Assembly: GCF_039535095.1 (NCBI RefSeq)
Contig: NZ_BAAAWN010000001.1
Span: 2,418,001 to 2,482,000, forward strand
DNA: 64,000 bases
Reading direction: 5' to 3'
Origin: Arthrobacter ramosus
GTDB lineage: Bacteria > Actinomycetota > Actinomycetes > Actinomycetales > Micrococcaceae
Position numbers and translations under genes: made by a program. The notes beneath the pieces were generated by a model. That model had not been told where the DNA came from. It saw only the letters and a program-made list of their open reading frames with translations, and made no database searches. The stretch's first letter is position 1, and every line of letters starts with the position of its first letter. Of the stretch, positions 17,249-26,338 are shown in pieces.

Positions 17249-17391
17249 CGCGTGAGGAGGCTTACGCCAGGTGCCCCGACGATTCATATGTGGAGCTATA
17301 CGGCCATCAGTGGCTAATAGTTCCGTTCGCGCCAATCGAGCAGCCGAGGTTCTTTGACTGCACGCCGGGACTTAAAAGCGCGAACCACTGA
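17245..17391 (+). CDS. Possible 48-residue small protein, second of a coupled pair
   Basis: ATG 17245 is directly preceded by GGGAG and overlaps the stop of the upstream frame. The product MTREEAYARCPDDSYVELYG continues HQWLIVPFAPIEQPRFFDCT with two Cys residues, and looks more protein-like than the first frame. No family is recognised. A MalT-like regulator gene starts 150 bases downstream on the same strand. Confidence 0.4.
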   Translation: MTREEAYARCPDDSYVELYGHQWLIVPFAPIEQPRFFDCTPGLKSANH

Positions 17392-17541
17392 GTCATCTCC
17401 TTAGCCCGGTCCGACCGGTCGCAGCAGCCTTCGTTCGCCAGCTCGGCTTCGCCGCAGTGTCTTTGGCGCATCCGTTGCCATAAGATTTCCTAGAGGGCTT
17501 CGAGCAATCCTTACGAACGCGGGACCACAAGGAGGCGGCAG

Positions 17542-20337
17542 ATGGCGGTGGTGCCCCCCGGCGCTTCAAGCAAGTTCCGCCCCCCTAAACCCGTCGGTCA
17601 ATGGGTTCCACGTACCCGCCTGACCGACGTTCTCCGCGCCGACAGTGGCTGGCGTCTTGCCCTCATCCACGCTCCGGCAGGCTTTGGTAAGTCCACCCTG
17701 GCCGCCCAATGGATGGATCTTCTCGCCTCGCAAGGGCGAACGACAGTCTGGCTCTCATTAGACCGGGATGACAACAACACCGTCTGGTTTCTGTCCCACT
17801 TGCTGGAAGCGATTGGAAGAGCAAAGGCGGGATTCGATGACGAATTACAGCAACTGCTCGAGGAAAGACCCGATGACGCGGAGCGATACGTTATTCCCGC
17901 CCTCATCAATGCCATCGATGAGGGCGGTCAAGATGTCGTCATCGCGTTGGATGACTGGCATTTGGTCACGGACAAACGAACTCTAAACGTCACCGAGCGG
18001 CTACTGGACGCCGGGGGCACCCATCTGTCCTTCATCATCACAAGCCGTACCCGCTCAGGCCTCCCCCTCGGACGGCTCATGGTCCGCAACCAACTGGTTG
18101 AAGTGGATGCTGTCTCATTGCGGTTCGACCAGGCCGAATCCCAGTCTTTCCTGGTAGACCTTAACCGTCTGGACCTCGGCGGAGAGGACGTGGCCAGTCT
18201 CTATAGGACAACGGAAGGCTGGATCGCTGCCCTGCAACTCGTGTCCTTGTCCCTACGCGATCATAGTGAAGCGTCAGCCTTCATCGAAAGACTATCCGGA
18301 GGGCATCAGTCGATTGGCGAGTATCTAGCGGAAAACGTCTTTAACACTCTGGAACCGGATGTGTTGAACTTCCTCTTGACCTCGTCGGTTCCAGAGCGGC
18401 TCTGCGCCGGGCTCGCGTCGGCATTGTCGGGTGTGGAACAGGGGCAGTCCATGCTCGAACAGGTCCAGGCCCGGGACTTGTTTCTGCAGCCACTTGACGA
18501 GGACGGTACCTGGTACCGCTACCACCATCTCTTCGAAGGCTATCTGCGTCGCCGACTGGACCGCGACTACCCAGGACGTGTCAGGGAGCTGCATCTGACC
18601 GCGGCACACTGGTACTCGGACAACGGATTCCCCAGCGACGCCGTGGACCACGCACTGGCCGCAGGCGACATCGACTTCGCCGTAGAAATCGTGGAGTCCC
18701 GCGCGATGTGGCTGGTGGAACACTCAAGTATGGCGACCTTGCTTGCGCTCGTCGGCAAAATCCCGGCTGATCGTGTTCCTGGCCAGGCAAGGCTCCAGAT
18801 GGCCATCGCATGGGCAAACACACTGCTTCACCTAGCCGCAGAAGCGCAGGGCGCACTCGACCAAGCTGAAACCGTGATGCCCTCCGATGCGACACTGAGC
18901 GACGACGACCGCTTTGAACTCGGCGTTGAGAGCCTCGTCGTCCAGAGCTGCATCGATATGTACGGTGACAATGTGAGCCGCATCGGAGAATTGGATGAAA
19001 AGTGCTTCGCGCAAGCGGGCAGGCTTCGACCTTGGATCGTTTCGGTCGGAGCGAATCTGTCAACGTTCAAGAAAATTCACGACGGCCAGTATGAGCTCGG
19101 ATTGGAACAGCAACTTTGGGCGAACAGGTTTCATGACCAAGTCTCGGGCCCATTCAGCAATGTCTACGGACACTGCTTTGCGGGCCTGGCAGCCTATGCG
19201 CTGCTCGACATGGATCAGGTCGAAAAGCAATTCGCCCTGGCCGTCGAATTGGGCCGCCGCCACGCAGGAAGACACTCCCACGCAGCCCGCCTGGCAGGCG
19301 CGATGATGGGGCAACTCCTTTACGAACGTGGTGCTCTAGACAAAGCCGAAAGGCTTCTTGAAGAGACACACGAGCTGGGATCAGAAGGCGGAGTCGTGGA
19401 CTTCATGATTTCCACCTTTGCCACTCTTGCCAGAATCAAGGAACTTCGTGGAGACTCGTCTAAGGCCGCTGAGATACTCGACGAAGGCGACGCGGTCGCC
19501 GACAGTCTGGGACTTTCGAGGCTTAAACTCGTCATCAATCTTGAACGGGTGCAGCTGGGCCTCAAATCCAGGACATTCCAACCGGGCCTCGCTCCTGTTC
19601 CCGTAGTGCACGGCACCCCGGGACAACGGCTTGAGGGACTGGCCGAAACCAGCTACCAGATTTTCCTGACCACCCAGATCCGGTCGGCGCTGGCCGATGC
19701 CGCCCCCGCCGACGGAACTACTCCTGAGCACCTGGCAACGGTAGAAAAGGCCCGGTATCTACTGGACCGGGCTGCGGCCTACACCGGCCCTCGGGCGGAA
19801 CTACACGCCCGCATACTGTTGGCCGCGGCGCTCCAGCAGGCAGGTCTCCATAGCGAGGCGGAAGAGACCCTTCTGCCAGCCCTGAACACATGCTGCAGGT
19901 TGGACCTTGTCCGGCCAGTGCTGGACGGCGGCGTTGCCTGTTCCGAACTCGTGCGTAGCATCTCTGAGGAGCTAAGGCTGGGTACGGCCAACTACGACTA
20001 CCACCCAAATCTTGGGTCGTTTCTCAGTCTCCTGATTCGGCTCGATCTAAATACTGCAGTCAACGGGGGCACCTCGCGCGGTCTAAGCGGAGGTCGGCAG
20101 CAGCATGGAGGACCCCGGCGCGCATCTGTCCCGGAACCGGCCTTGTCGCAACGCGAACAGACGATTCTACTGCTTATCGACAAGGGTCGGTCCAATCGCG
20201 AAATTGCCCTGGAGCTTCACCTGGGGATCAACACGGTGAAGTGGTACTTGAAAAATCTCTTCAGTAGCCTCGGCGTAAGCGGCCGTCAGGCCTGTGTGGA
20301 TGAGGCGCGCCGCAGGGATTTGCTGAAGCAAGCTTGA
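17542..20337 (+). CDS. LuxR-family regulator of the MalT/LAL type, probable activator of acetone carboxylase operon
   Basis: A 931-residue ATP-binding activator. The P-loop HAPAGFGKS is at about residues 43-51, VVIALDDWHLV is Walker B-like, and a helical sensor region spans about 350-830. The C-terminal LuxR domain is LSQREQTILLLIDKGRSNRE plus LGINTVKWYLKNLFSSLGVS. ACAAGGAGGCGGCAG before ATG 17542 is a strong ribosome site. It is convergent with the acetone-carboxylase-type operon, ending 29 bases from its last gene. Acetone carboxylases elsewhere use dedicated activators, so this one may serve that role here; this is inferred from position. Confidence 0.85.
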   Translation: MAVVPPGASSKFRPPKPVGQWVPRTRLTDVLRADSGWRLALIHAPAGFGKSTLAAQWMDLLASQGRTTVWLSLDRDDNNTVWFLSHLLEAIGRAKAGFDDELQQLLEERPDDAERYVIPALINAIDEGGQDVVIALDDWHLVTDKRTLNVTERLLDAGGTHLSFIITSRTRSGLPLGRLMVRNQLVEVDAVSLRFDQAESQSFLVDLNRLDLGGEDVASLYRTTEGWIAALQLVSLSLRDHSEASAFIERLSGGHQSIGEYLAENVFNTLEPDVLNFLLTSSVPERLCAGLASALSGVEQGQSMLEQVQARDLFLQPLDEDGTWYRYHHLFEGYLRRRLDRDYPGRVRELHLTAAHWYSDNGFPSDAVDHALAAGDIDFAVEIVESRAMWLVEHSSMATLLALVGKIPADRVPGQARLQMAIAWANTLLHLAAEAQGALDQAETVMPSDATLSDDDRFELGVESLVVQSCIDMYGDNVSRIGELDEKCFAQAGRLRPWIVSVGANLSTFKKIHDGQYELGLEQQLWANRFHDQVSGPFSNVYGHCFAGLAAYALLDMDQVEKQFALAVELGRRHAGRHSHAARLAGAMMGQLLYERGALDKAERLLEETHELGSEGGVVDFMISTFATLARIKELRGDSSKAAEILDEGDAVADSLGLSRLKLVINLERVQLGLKSRTFQPGLAPVPVVHGTPGQRLEGLAETSYQIFLTTQIRSALADAAPADGTTPEHLATVEKARYLLDRAAAYTGPRAELHARILLAAALQQAGLHSEAEETLLPALNTCCRLDLVRPVLDGGVACSELVRSISEELRLGTANYDYHPNLGSFLSLLIRLDLNTAVNGGTSRGLSGGRQQHGGPRRASVPEPALSQREQTILLLIDKGRSNREIALELHLGINTVKWYLKNLFSSLGVSGRQACVDEARRRDLLKQA

Positions 20338-20366
20338 ACTGCAGGGCCGGACATGACTGCGGCCGG

Positions 20367-21188
20367 TCACTTCAGGGCGTCAAGGCGCAACAGCACGTCT
20401 TCCGGTCGGGCTGAACGTGGTATCTCGGCGAGGTAAAAGTCTGCGGAGGGAAGTTCTACATCCGGATCTAGCCAAAACTCTGGAGGGATGTACCCGCCCA
20501 CCGCGGTGTCGGCTTGCAGACGCACTTGCTCGTCGTCCAACTGCCCCAGCGTCCACCGATAATTTCTGGTCACGTTGGCGATCGGTGAATAAGCCTCCAG
20601 CGCAACGGGCACGCGTCCGAGGCCTTCGTCAGGCGCGCGGTTATCCAGCAACAGGCCGGCGACGGGCAGTGCTGCGAAGGCGCGTAGCCAGTCGCTGACA
20701 TACATCGAGGCGTTTTCAGCGTCGTCCGCGACCAGCTCGCCCAGGTTGTCAGCGCCGCCGAAACGGTGTGTGGCGATGAGCCATTCCATCGGCGAGGGGA
20801 TGCGCAGAACCACTGGCTGGCGTGCCGTCTGGGCGAATACCGTGGCGAATTCAAGGACCGCCTTGTTTGTGTCATTGTCTGCCAACAAAGTCCGAAGCGC
20901 GTACCCTGTGCGGGATCTGGCCGCCATCGCGGTCTCGAGCCCTGTATTTCCGGCTGTCAGATGATCGTAAAGTCGCTTCAAGTCCAACAAGGCGATGTCC
21001 GGCCCGAGCAGCCCCTGTGCCTGAGAGAAGAAAGCCGCGTAAGCGGTGGCGTTGTCCCAGGGCACGGTATGGCCTCGAAGAATCACGGACGCTGCGTACT
21101 CATGGTGATCAAACACCACGGCCTTCGCCCGCCCCGAGGGAGGGGAGGCAACGACGTTGGCAAGTGTGGCGGCAGTGGAAGTGGTCAT
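20367..21188 (-). CDS. Unknown 273-residue protein, last gene of acetone-carboxylase-type operon
   Basis: I do not recognise the family. The sequence is soluble with no signal peptide. It begins MTTSTAATLANVVASPPSGR, continues AKAVVFDHHEYAASVILRGH, and later has WLIATHRFGGADNLGELVAD and WLRAFAALPVAGLLLDNRAP. Alternating short hydrophobic strands and helices suggest an alpha/beta fold, possibly a barrel. It lies 123 bases behind the alpha subunit gene on the same strand, across a strong hairpin. A role in carboxylase assembly or in handling the acetoacetate product is a guess from context. Confidence 0.7.
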   Translation of the reverse strand: MTTSTAATLANVVASPPSGRAKAVVFDHHEYAASVILRGHTVPWDNATAYAAFFSQAQGLLGPDIALLDLKRLYDHLTAGNTGLETAMAARSRTGYALRTLLADNDTNKAVLEFATVFAQTARQPVVLRIPSPMEWLIATHRFGGADNLGELVADDAENASMYVSDWLRAFAALPVAGLLLDNRAPDEGLGRVPVALEAYSPIANVTRNYRWTLGQLDDEQVRLQADTAVGGYIPPEFWLDPDVELPSADFYLAEIPRSARPEDVLLRLDALK

Positions 21189-21219
21189 TTGTCTTTCTCC
21201 GAACTTTGGCTGTTACAGG

Positions 21220-21267
21220 CCTTCAGCGCCGCACCGTCCTGGATTCCGGAGGATGCGGCGCTGAAGG
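21220..21267 (-). terminator. 14-bp hairpin between alpha subunit and last operon gene
   Basis: CCTTCAGCGCCGCA at 21220-21233 pairs perfectly with TGCGGCGCTGAAGG at 21254-21267, with a 20-base loop that can pair further (TCC/GGA). It lies between the stop of the alpha subunit gene (21312) and the start of the downstream gene (21188). It may terminate most transcripts and lower expression of the last gene. Confidence 0.65.
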
Positions 21268-21311
21268 GGATTTGAATGCGTTGGTCCCGAATCAGGATCT
21301 ACGTTGGAGGG

Positions 21312-23639
21312 CTAGGACTTGCGCTGGACGACTTCGCCGTGCTTCGTTTCCAGTTCGCGAATTCTCTCCTCCAGTTCGGTGATCTTCACTTCCCGGCGGT
21401 CCGGAAGCATGATCAGTGGCAATTTGTCGATGGTCGCTTTGACCCGTTCCGGGCCGTTGCTGGTGAAGTGGGTGGCGGTGAGCTCCTCCGTGTCGTCGCC
21501 CCAGGACCCGTAGTAGAGCAGATCCTTCGGGGGCTCGGCCTTCACATAGCCCTCAAGGAACTCCTTGTACGGCTTGCCGCGGGCGATCCGGGCTTGCCGC
21601 GAGTCATGACGCAACTGGGTGGTTGCCTCGTGGTCCACTACGAAAGTGTCAGGATCCCAGACGACGCCGTAGATGCGGGTGCCAACGCTCGCCGAAATGC
21701 GCCCGAGCTCCAGATCCTTGGCGACCGATTCCGGGTCGCGTTCCAGGACATCGCCGTAGCCACCTCCGGAGCCCTGGGCGATCATGTAGAGCTCGCCGTC
21801 CTTTGCGACATCGAACTGCAGGCCCATATGGGCGGTGCTGTATTTGCCACCCTTGTAGGGCTGCTCGTTCATGATCCGTTCCATGGACAAATCGAACTTG
21901 CTGGAATCCTTGCGGATGATGTCGTAGATGTTGATGCCCTTGACCATGGCAAGCGGGTTTGTGCTGCAGCCATAACCGCCGAACATCCCGCTGATGGAGG
22001 AGAACTTGGACCCCGAAGCAACCGTCATGAAGCCCCACATCGGCGTTCCTTCAGCGGCGACAATCATCTCGTAGCCCATACCGCCGCTGTTCTTGCCGAA
22101 ACCCTGGTTGTCGCGCACGATCCGCTTACTGACCAGTTGCATGAAGGGAACCTCCTCCTCCATGACCTCCTGTTCAGCGGTGTCAGCCATGGCGCAGAAC
22201 AGTGGGGAGACGGCATCTTCACCATCTCGGAACGCCTTGGCCCCGCCGCCCATACCGTTAAGGTCTGCACACAGATTGCCCACCTGATCCCCATGCTGGG
22301 TCAGACCTCCCCAGAGGAAGGTGTTGATCTGGTTGAACCACGGAGCTAGGACGTTTGAGAACTTCTCCGGGTTGGAGAACTGCATCTTGGCGAAGGCCGT
22401 CTGCAGGGCCGAGAACGCGCGGAACGAGGCCTGCAGCGACTGACCCATCGGCGCATCGTAACCGGCGTCGGCCCAGGTATGTTCATCCGAGATGATGTCG
22501 ATGGGCGACATCGCTGAAGTACACCGCGGCAGGTCCGGCCACCAGAATGCAAGGATCGCTTGCATCATCATTGACTTGACTGAACACAGCGGGGAGTTGA
22601 TGGCCCGGTTGAGGATTTCCGGACCAGTTCCCCTCAGGTCCACGGTCATCTTGTCGCCCTTGACCGTGACCTTGCAGGCGAGTTTGATAAGGATGTTTTC
22701 TTTGAGGGTAGAGTCCATGAACTGGTTGAAGGACACGGTTCCGTCGGGGAGCTCGCTGATGCGGCGTTTGACTTCCTGTTCCACGTCCTCGACTGTGACT
22801 CGCAGCGCCGCTACGAACGTCTCGACGCCCACTTCCTCGATGATGCTGTCAACGCGTTCCTGGATTCGCTGAACGGCACCGATCTTGACCTTGAGGTCTG
22901 CCAGCTGCAGTTTGGGGTCTCGGACCGAGTGCTGCAGGAATGTCAGAAGATCCCGGCGAAGTTCGCCCTTCTCAACGATTTTGAACGGGGACATTCGCAG
23001 TCCGTCATCGAACGGGGTCTCTGAGCCAGACGGCATTCCGCCCGGCTCGCAGGCGCCGTTCTCACCTTCGTGGATCGTTGCCGCGACCCACGCGATGATC
23101 TGGCCGTCGCGCATGATCGGCGTGATCATCGATTGGTCCGTGTTGTGGACGTTTCCGTACCGGGCATCATTGTGGATGAATCCGTCGCCGGGATTGATCC
23201 CAACCGTCGGCTCGTCCTTCCAATACTTCATGATGTAGCGGATCGGGTGATGGAGAATCGCGGAGAACGCGATGACTCCGTGGCACGACAGGTAGGTGAC
23301 GTCCCCTTCGGCCGTGTAAATGGCTGTCGTCAGGTCCCCCCATTTGGCGCCCGGAGCGGCACCCATGGCCTCGCACATTTCGTAGCCTTCGTCGAGGGCA
23401 CCGGCAAGCCGTTTGCGGATACGGTCGACCTGGATGGGGTCCACGCCCTTGGAAATGCATTCCTCTTCGTAGGCCGAGCGGGAGGTGATCTGGTGGCTAC
23501 GCATGATCGCCGGGTCGGGGCCGAGGAACAGCGTGGTTTCGTCCATGAACTGGTCCACCCACTGCTGTTCCTGGGCGGTCAGCGGCTGGGCGGCGGCGGC
23601 TCCGCCGCCAGTGCTGTTTTCATTTGCTGTAAGCGTCAT
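21312..23639 (-). CDS. acxB: Acetone carboxylase alpha subunit (HyuB-type)
   Basis: A 775-residue protein of the hydantoinase B/oxoprolinase family, the Mn-containing carboxylating subunit. GDGFIHNDARYGNVHNTDQS and later WVAATIHEGENGA give His165, Asp168 and His190, matching the H-x2-D-x21-H spacing I recall for the Mn ligands of Xanthobacter AcxB. The length equals that family. It is fourth in the operon, 62 bases after the beta gene. With beta and gamma it would convert acetone (or a similar ketone), bicarbonate and ATP to acetoacetate. A butanone- or acetophenone-type substrate cannot be excluded. Confidence 0.88.
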   Translation of the reverse strand: MTLTANENSTGGGAAAAQPLTAQEQQWVDQFMDETTLFLGPDPAIMRSHQITSRSAYEEECISKGVDPIQVDRIRKRLAGALDEGYEMCEAMGAAPGAKWGDLTTAIYTAEGDVTYLSCHGVIAFSAILHHPIRYIMKYWKDEPTVGINPGDGFIHNDARYGNVHNTDQSMITPIMRDGQIIAWVAATIHEGENGACEPGGMPSGSETPFDDGLRMSPFKIVEKGELRRDLLTFLQHSVRDPKLQLADLKVKIGAVQRIQERVDSIIEEVGVETFVAALRVTVEDVEQEVKRRISELPDGTVSFNQFMDSTLKENILIKLACKVTVKGDKMTVDLRGTGPEILNRAINSPLCSVKSMMMQAILAFWWPDLPRCTSAMSPIDIISDEHTWADAGYDAPMGQSLQASFRAFSALQTAFAKMQFSNPEKFSNVLAPWFNQINTFLWGGLTQHGDQVGNLCADLNGMGGGAKAFRDGEDAVSPLFCAMADTAEQEVMEEEVPFMQLVSKRIVRDNQGFGKNSGGMGYEMIVAAEGTPMWGFMTVASGSKFSSISGMFGGYGCSTNPLAMVKGINIYDIIRKDSSKFDLSMERIMNEQPYKGGKYSTAHMGLQFDVAKDGELYMIAQGSGGGYGDVLERDPESVAKDLELGRISASVGTRIYGVVWDPDTFVVDHEATTQLRHDSRQARIARGKPYKEFLEGYVKAEPPKDLLYYGSWGDDTEELTATHFTSNGPERVKATIDKLPLIMLPDRREVKITELEERIRELETKHGEVVQRKS

Positions 23640-23701
23640 TGCTATCTAGCTCCTTCAATGGGAGTAGGGGGAAGGTAGGTGGAGGATCTGAAAGGCACGG
23701 A

Positions 23702-25828
23702 TCAGTCCTTGAGGAACCACACGGCGCCTTGGGATGTCGGCTCCAGGCGCCAGGTCGGCTCGACGAGATAGGTGGTGTTTTCGGTGGTCACGATTGCCGG
23801 GCCGTGGATGACGTGCTGATGGTGCAGCGCCTCGGCATCATAGACGGGCGTATCGACGGCTCCGTCGATCTTCACGAAGTGGACCTGCCTTGTGCCAATC
23901 GGGGACGGCATGGTTCTGTCATGTCCGGAGTCGATCGAGTCAAACTTGACCACGTCACCCTCCACGTAGGACGCGACCCGCACGGTCTGTGCTCTGATCC
24001 CGGCCTCGGGAGCCTGGCTGCCGGCACCGTAGCGCTGACCGTAGATGTCCGAGAACGTACGGATCAGATGGAGCACATCGACCACGCCATTCACGCGGTT
24101 GATGTCGAAGACGACCGCTGTGGTCACCAGCTGGTTACCGTAACGCAAGTCCATCTCGAGACTGTGGCGGATGTCGGCGGGGTTGTAACCCTGACGAACG
24201 AGGTCTTCCTTGCCCTTTGCTTCGAGCTCCTGGATGACACGGTTCAGTTCGCCATAGTTCTTGTAGAGGCTACGGTCCGTTGGGTTGTACAGGACGACAT
24301 GTGAGCCCCGTTCGTGGATATGGAGGGGTTTCATGTTGCCGGCTCCGCAGGCTGAGAAGACCGAGGAGAACGGCGGGGCGAGAATCCTGCGGATACCTGC
24401 GTGGTCGGCGATGCCGCACGCATGCAGCGGACCGTTGCCGCCATAGGCCAGCATGGTGAAGTCCTCCGGAAGATAGCCGCGGACGCGCAACTCCTTCGAC
24501 ATGCCGATGGCCATCTGCTCGTCGACGGCGTTCTTGACGATCTTGGCGACCTCAACGGTGTCCATGTTCAGTTCATCGGAGAGGACCTCATCAATGGCGT
24601 AGATGGAGCGCTTCTTGTTCAGCTTAATGTAGCCGTTGGCGTAGTTGTCGGGATCAAGGTAGCCGAGGACCAGGTCCGCGTCGGTGACCGTCGGGCGGAG
24701 GCCGCCACGGTCGTAGCATGCCGGACCGGGGTCTGAGCCAGCTGATTCCGGCCCGATCTGTACTGAGTGGTGAATGCGGTCGTAGCTTGCTATCGATCCA
24801 CCACCTGCACCCAGGGTCAACAGGTGGATCATCGGAACGGAGACAAGCCAGCGTCCGATGGTCGGCTGGAAGTCGTAGTGCTTGACTCCGCCCTCGGGGA
24901 CGAGCCCTATGTCGAAGGAGGTACCGCCCATGTCTGTGGAGATGACATTTCCCAGTCCCGTACTGTCAGCCAGGTGCTGGGCGGCCCCCACCCCGGCGAT
25001 GGGTCCGGAGTGGATGGTCTGCAGTGCGTCGGTGGAATTCGACTGGGCCATGCCGCCGGAATTGTGGATGACAAGCATGGGTTTGTCATAGCCGGAACCC
25101 CGGAGGTTGTTGGACAACTGCCCGAGTGCGTGGAACATGATTTCGTGCAGGAAGGCGTCGACAATAGTGGACGTTGCCCGCACATATTCGCCCTTTCGGC
25201 CGGACACCTGGCTTCCCAACAGAACGGGAATAGCGCCGAGTTCGTGGGCCGGATACTCGTCCAGGATGATTTCGAGGATCTGCTGCTCGTGGACGGGATT
25301 TTCTGTCGAATTGACCAAGGAGACGACGATTGCTTCTGCCCCGTTGTCCACAAGTTCGCGAACCTGGGTGCGGACGTCGTCTTCCATCAGGGACACGACA
25401 ACCTTGCCGGCCGAGTTGATTCGTTCCTTGACCGAGCGGATCAGGCTGCGGGGCACGAGAGGATCCGGGCGGGTGGCATCCGGCATATTTTGCTGCTTGG
25501 AAGGGTCCAGCCCTTCGCCGTAGCCACGGCCCCGGGAGAGAGGGATGGTGTCCTCGAAGCCGTGGGTCACCAGTGCGCCTACCCTCGGGCCCTTCCCTTC
25601 AATAAGTGCATTGGTGCCGAGGGTTGTTGCATAGCGGACTGAATCGACTTCCGCCAGAACGAGATCGCGGTCGAGTCCAGCTCGCGAGCAAGCGAGGTCG
25701 AGTGCTTCATTGAATCCTTGGGCCAGGTTGTGGTGTGTTGTCAGCGCCTTCGCCTCAACATACAGGCCGTCCCAAGCGAAAAAGCAGTCCGTAAATGTAC
25801 CGCCGATGTCAACGGAAATTCGTTTCAT
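23702..25828 (-). CDS. acxA: Acetone carboxylase beta subunit (HyuA-type ATPase)
   Basis: A 708-residue hydantoinase A/oxoprolinase family protein, the ATP-using half that phosphorylates bicarbonate and ketone. The ASKHA phosphate-binding loop is at the N-terminus (MKRISVDIGGTFTDCFFAWD), and a second nucleotide motif is STDMGGTSFDIGLVPEGG. LAYGGNGPLHACGIADHAGI is a third family block. ATG 25828 is chosen because the DIGGT loop must start near residue 8; the upstream open frame is antisense sequence. It lies 14 bases after the gamma gene, clearly in one operon. Confidence 0.9.
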   Translation of the reverse strand: MKRISVDIGGTFTDCFFAWDGLYVEAKALTTHHNLAQGFNEALDLACSRAGLDRDLVLAEVDSVRYATTLGTNALIEGKGPRVGALVTHGFEDTIPLSRGRGYGEGLDPSKQQNMPDATRPDPLVPRSLIRSVKERINSAGKVVVSLMEDDVRTQVRELVDNGAEAIVVSLVNSTENPVHEQQILEIILDEYPAHELGAIPVLLGSQVSGRKGEYVRATSTIVDAFLHEIMFHALGQLSNNLRGSGYDKPMLVIHNSGGMAQSNSTDALQTIHSGPIAGVGAAQHLADSTGLGNVISTDMGGTSFDIGLVPEGGVKHYDFQPTIGRWLVSVPMIHLLTLGAGGGSIASYDRIHHSVQIGPESAGSDPGPACYDRGGLRPTVTDADLVLGYLDPDNYANGYIKLNKKRSIYAIDEVLSDELNMDTVEVAKIVKNAVDEQMAIGMSKELRVRGYLPEDFTMLAYGGNGPLHACGIADHAGIRRILAPPFSSVFSACGAGNMKPLHIHERGSHVVLYNPTDRSLYKNYGELNRVIQELEAKGKEDLVRQGYNPADIRHSLEMDLRYGNQLVTTAVVFDINRVNGVVDVLHLIRTFSDIYGQRYGAGSQAPEAGIRAQTVRVASYVEGDVVKFDSIDSGHDRTMPSPIGTRQVHFVKIDGAVDTPVYDAEALHHQHVIHGPAIVTTENTTYLVEPTWRLEPTSQGAVWFLKD

Positions 25829-25842
25829 GACCAGTGGTTTCC

Positions 25843-26298
25843 TTAGCTGTGCGAGTGACTGGTGGACGGGGACAGACTGTTGTACGAACCAAGGGCCGGG
25901 CTGAAGTCTGCAACGGCCTCTTCGCCGGGTCCGTAGTTGATGACGGTCTCCGGGTTGGTTCCACGGTTCGTCCACTGTTCGCGGAGCGAGTCGATATCCC
26001 AGAGCATGTCCACGGTCGGGGGGTGTCCCGGCGGTACGTACTCCGTTTCGAGCTGCGTCCCGCAACCCGGGCAGTAAAACTCGAGAATCCTGCAGAAAGC
26101 GGGGTCCGGAGCGAAAGTGAACTCGTACCTTTCCGGATCAAGAATCGACTGATGGATTTCTCTCGGGTCCCGGTCGTAAACCAGGGTTCCCTCCTTGTAA
26201 TTGCCCCGGGCGTCGCCGAGGTCATGGCTGCAGACCCGGCAGGTCCACCGCTCCGTGTCGAGATCGATGATCAGATATTCCGTCATTGGAATCCGCAT
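25843..26298 (-). CDS. acxC: Acetone carboxylase gamma subunit
   Basis: A 151-residue protein. Two Cys clusters, RWTCRVCSHDLGD and EFYCPGCGTQLETEYVPPG, form the zinc-binding site typical of the gamma subunit that bridges the alpha-beta halves. DPREIHQSILDPERYEFTFA is also characteristic. I chose ATG 26298 because AGGTGAG sits about 9 bases upstream; the alternative ATG at 26286 lacks one. Its presence separates this operon from simple hydantoinases and 5-oxoprolinases, which have no gamma subunit. Confidence 0.9.
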   Translation of the reverse strand: MRIPMTEYLIIDLDTERWTCRVCSHDLGDARGNYKEGTLVYDRDPREIHQSILDPERYEFTFAPDPAFCRILEFYCPGCGTQLETEYVPPGHPPTVDMLWDIDSLREQWTNRGTNPETVINYGPGEEAVADFSPALGSYNSLSPSTSHSHS

Positions 26299-26338
26299 GA
26301 CTTGTCTCACCTGTCTTCTTAATGATGGTTGTGTGGGG

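Noticed and set aside
21276..22349. 357-codon open frame opposite the acetone carboxylase alpha gene
   Set aside because: It lies fully inside a strongly conserved gene on the other strand, lacks a ribosome site and has no recognisable protein features.
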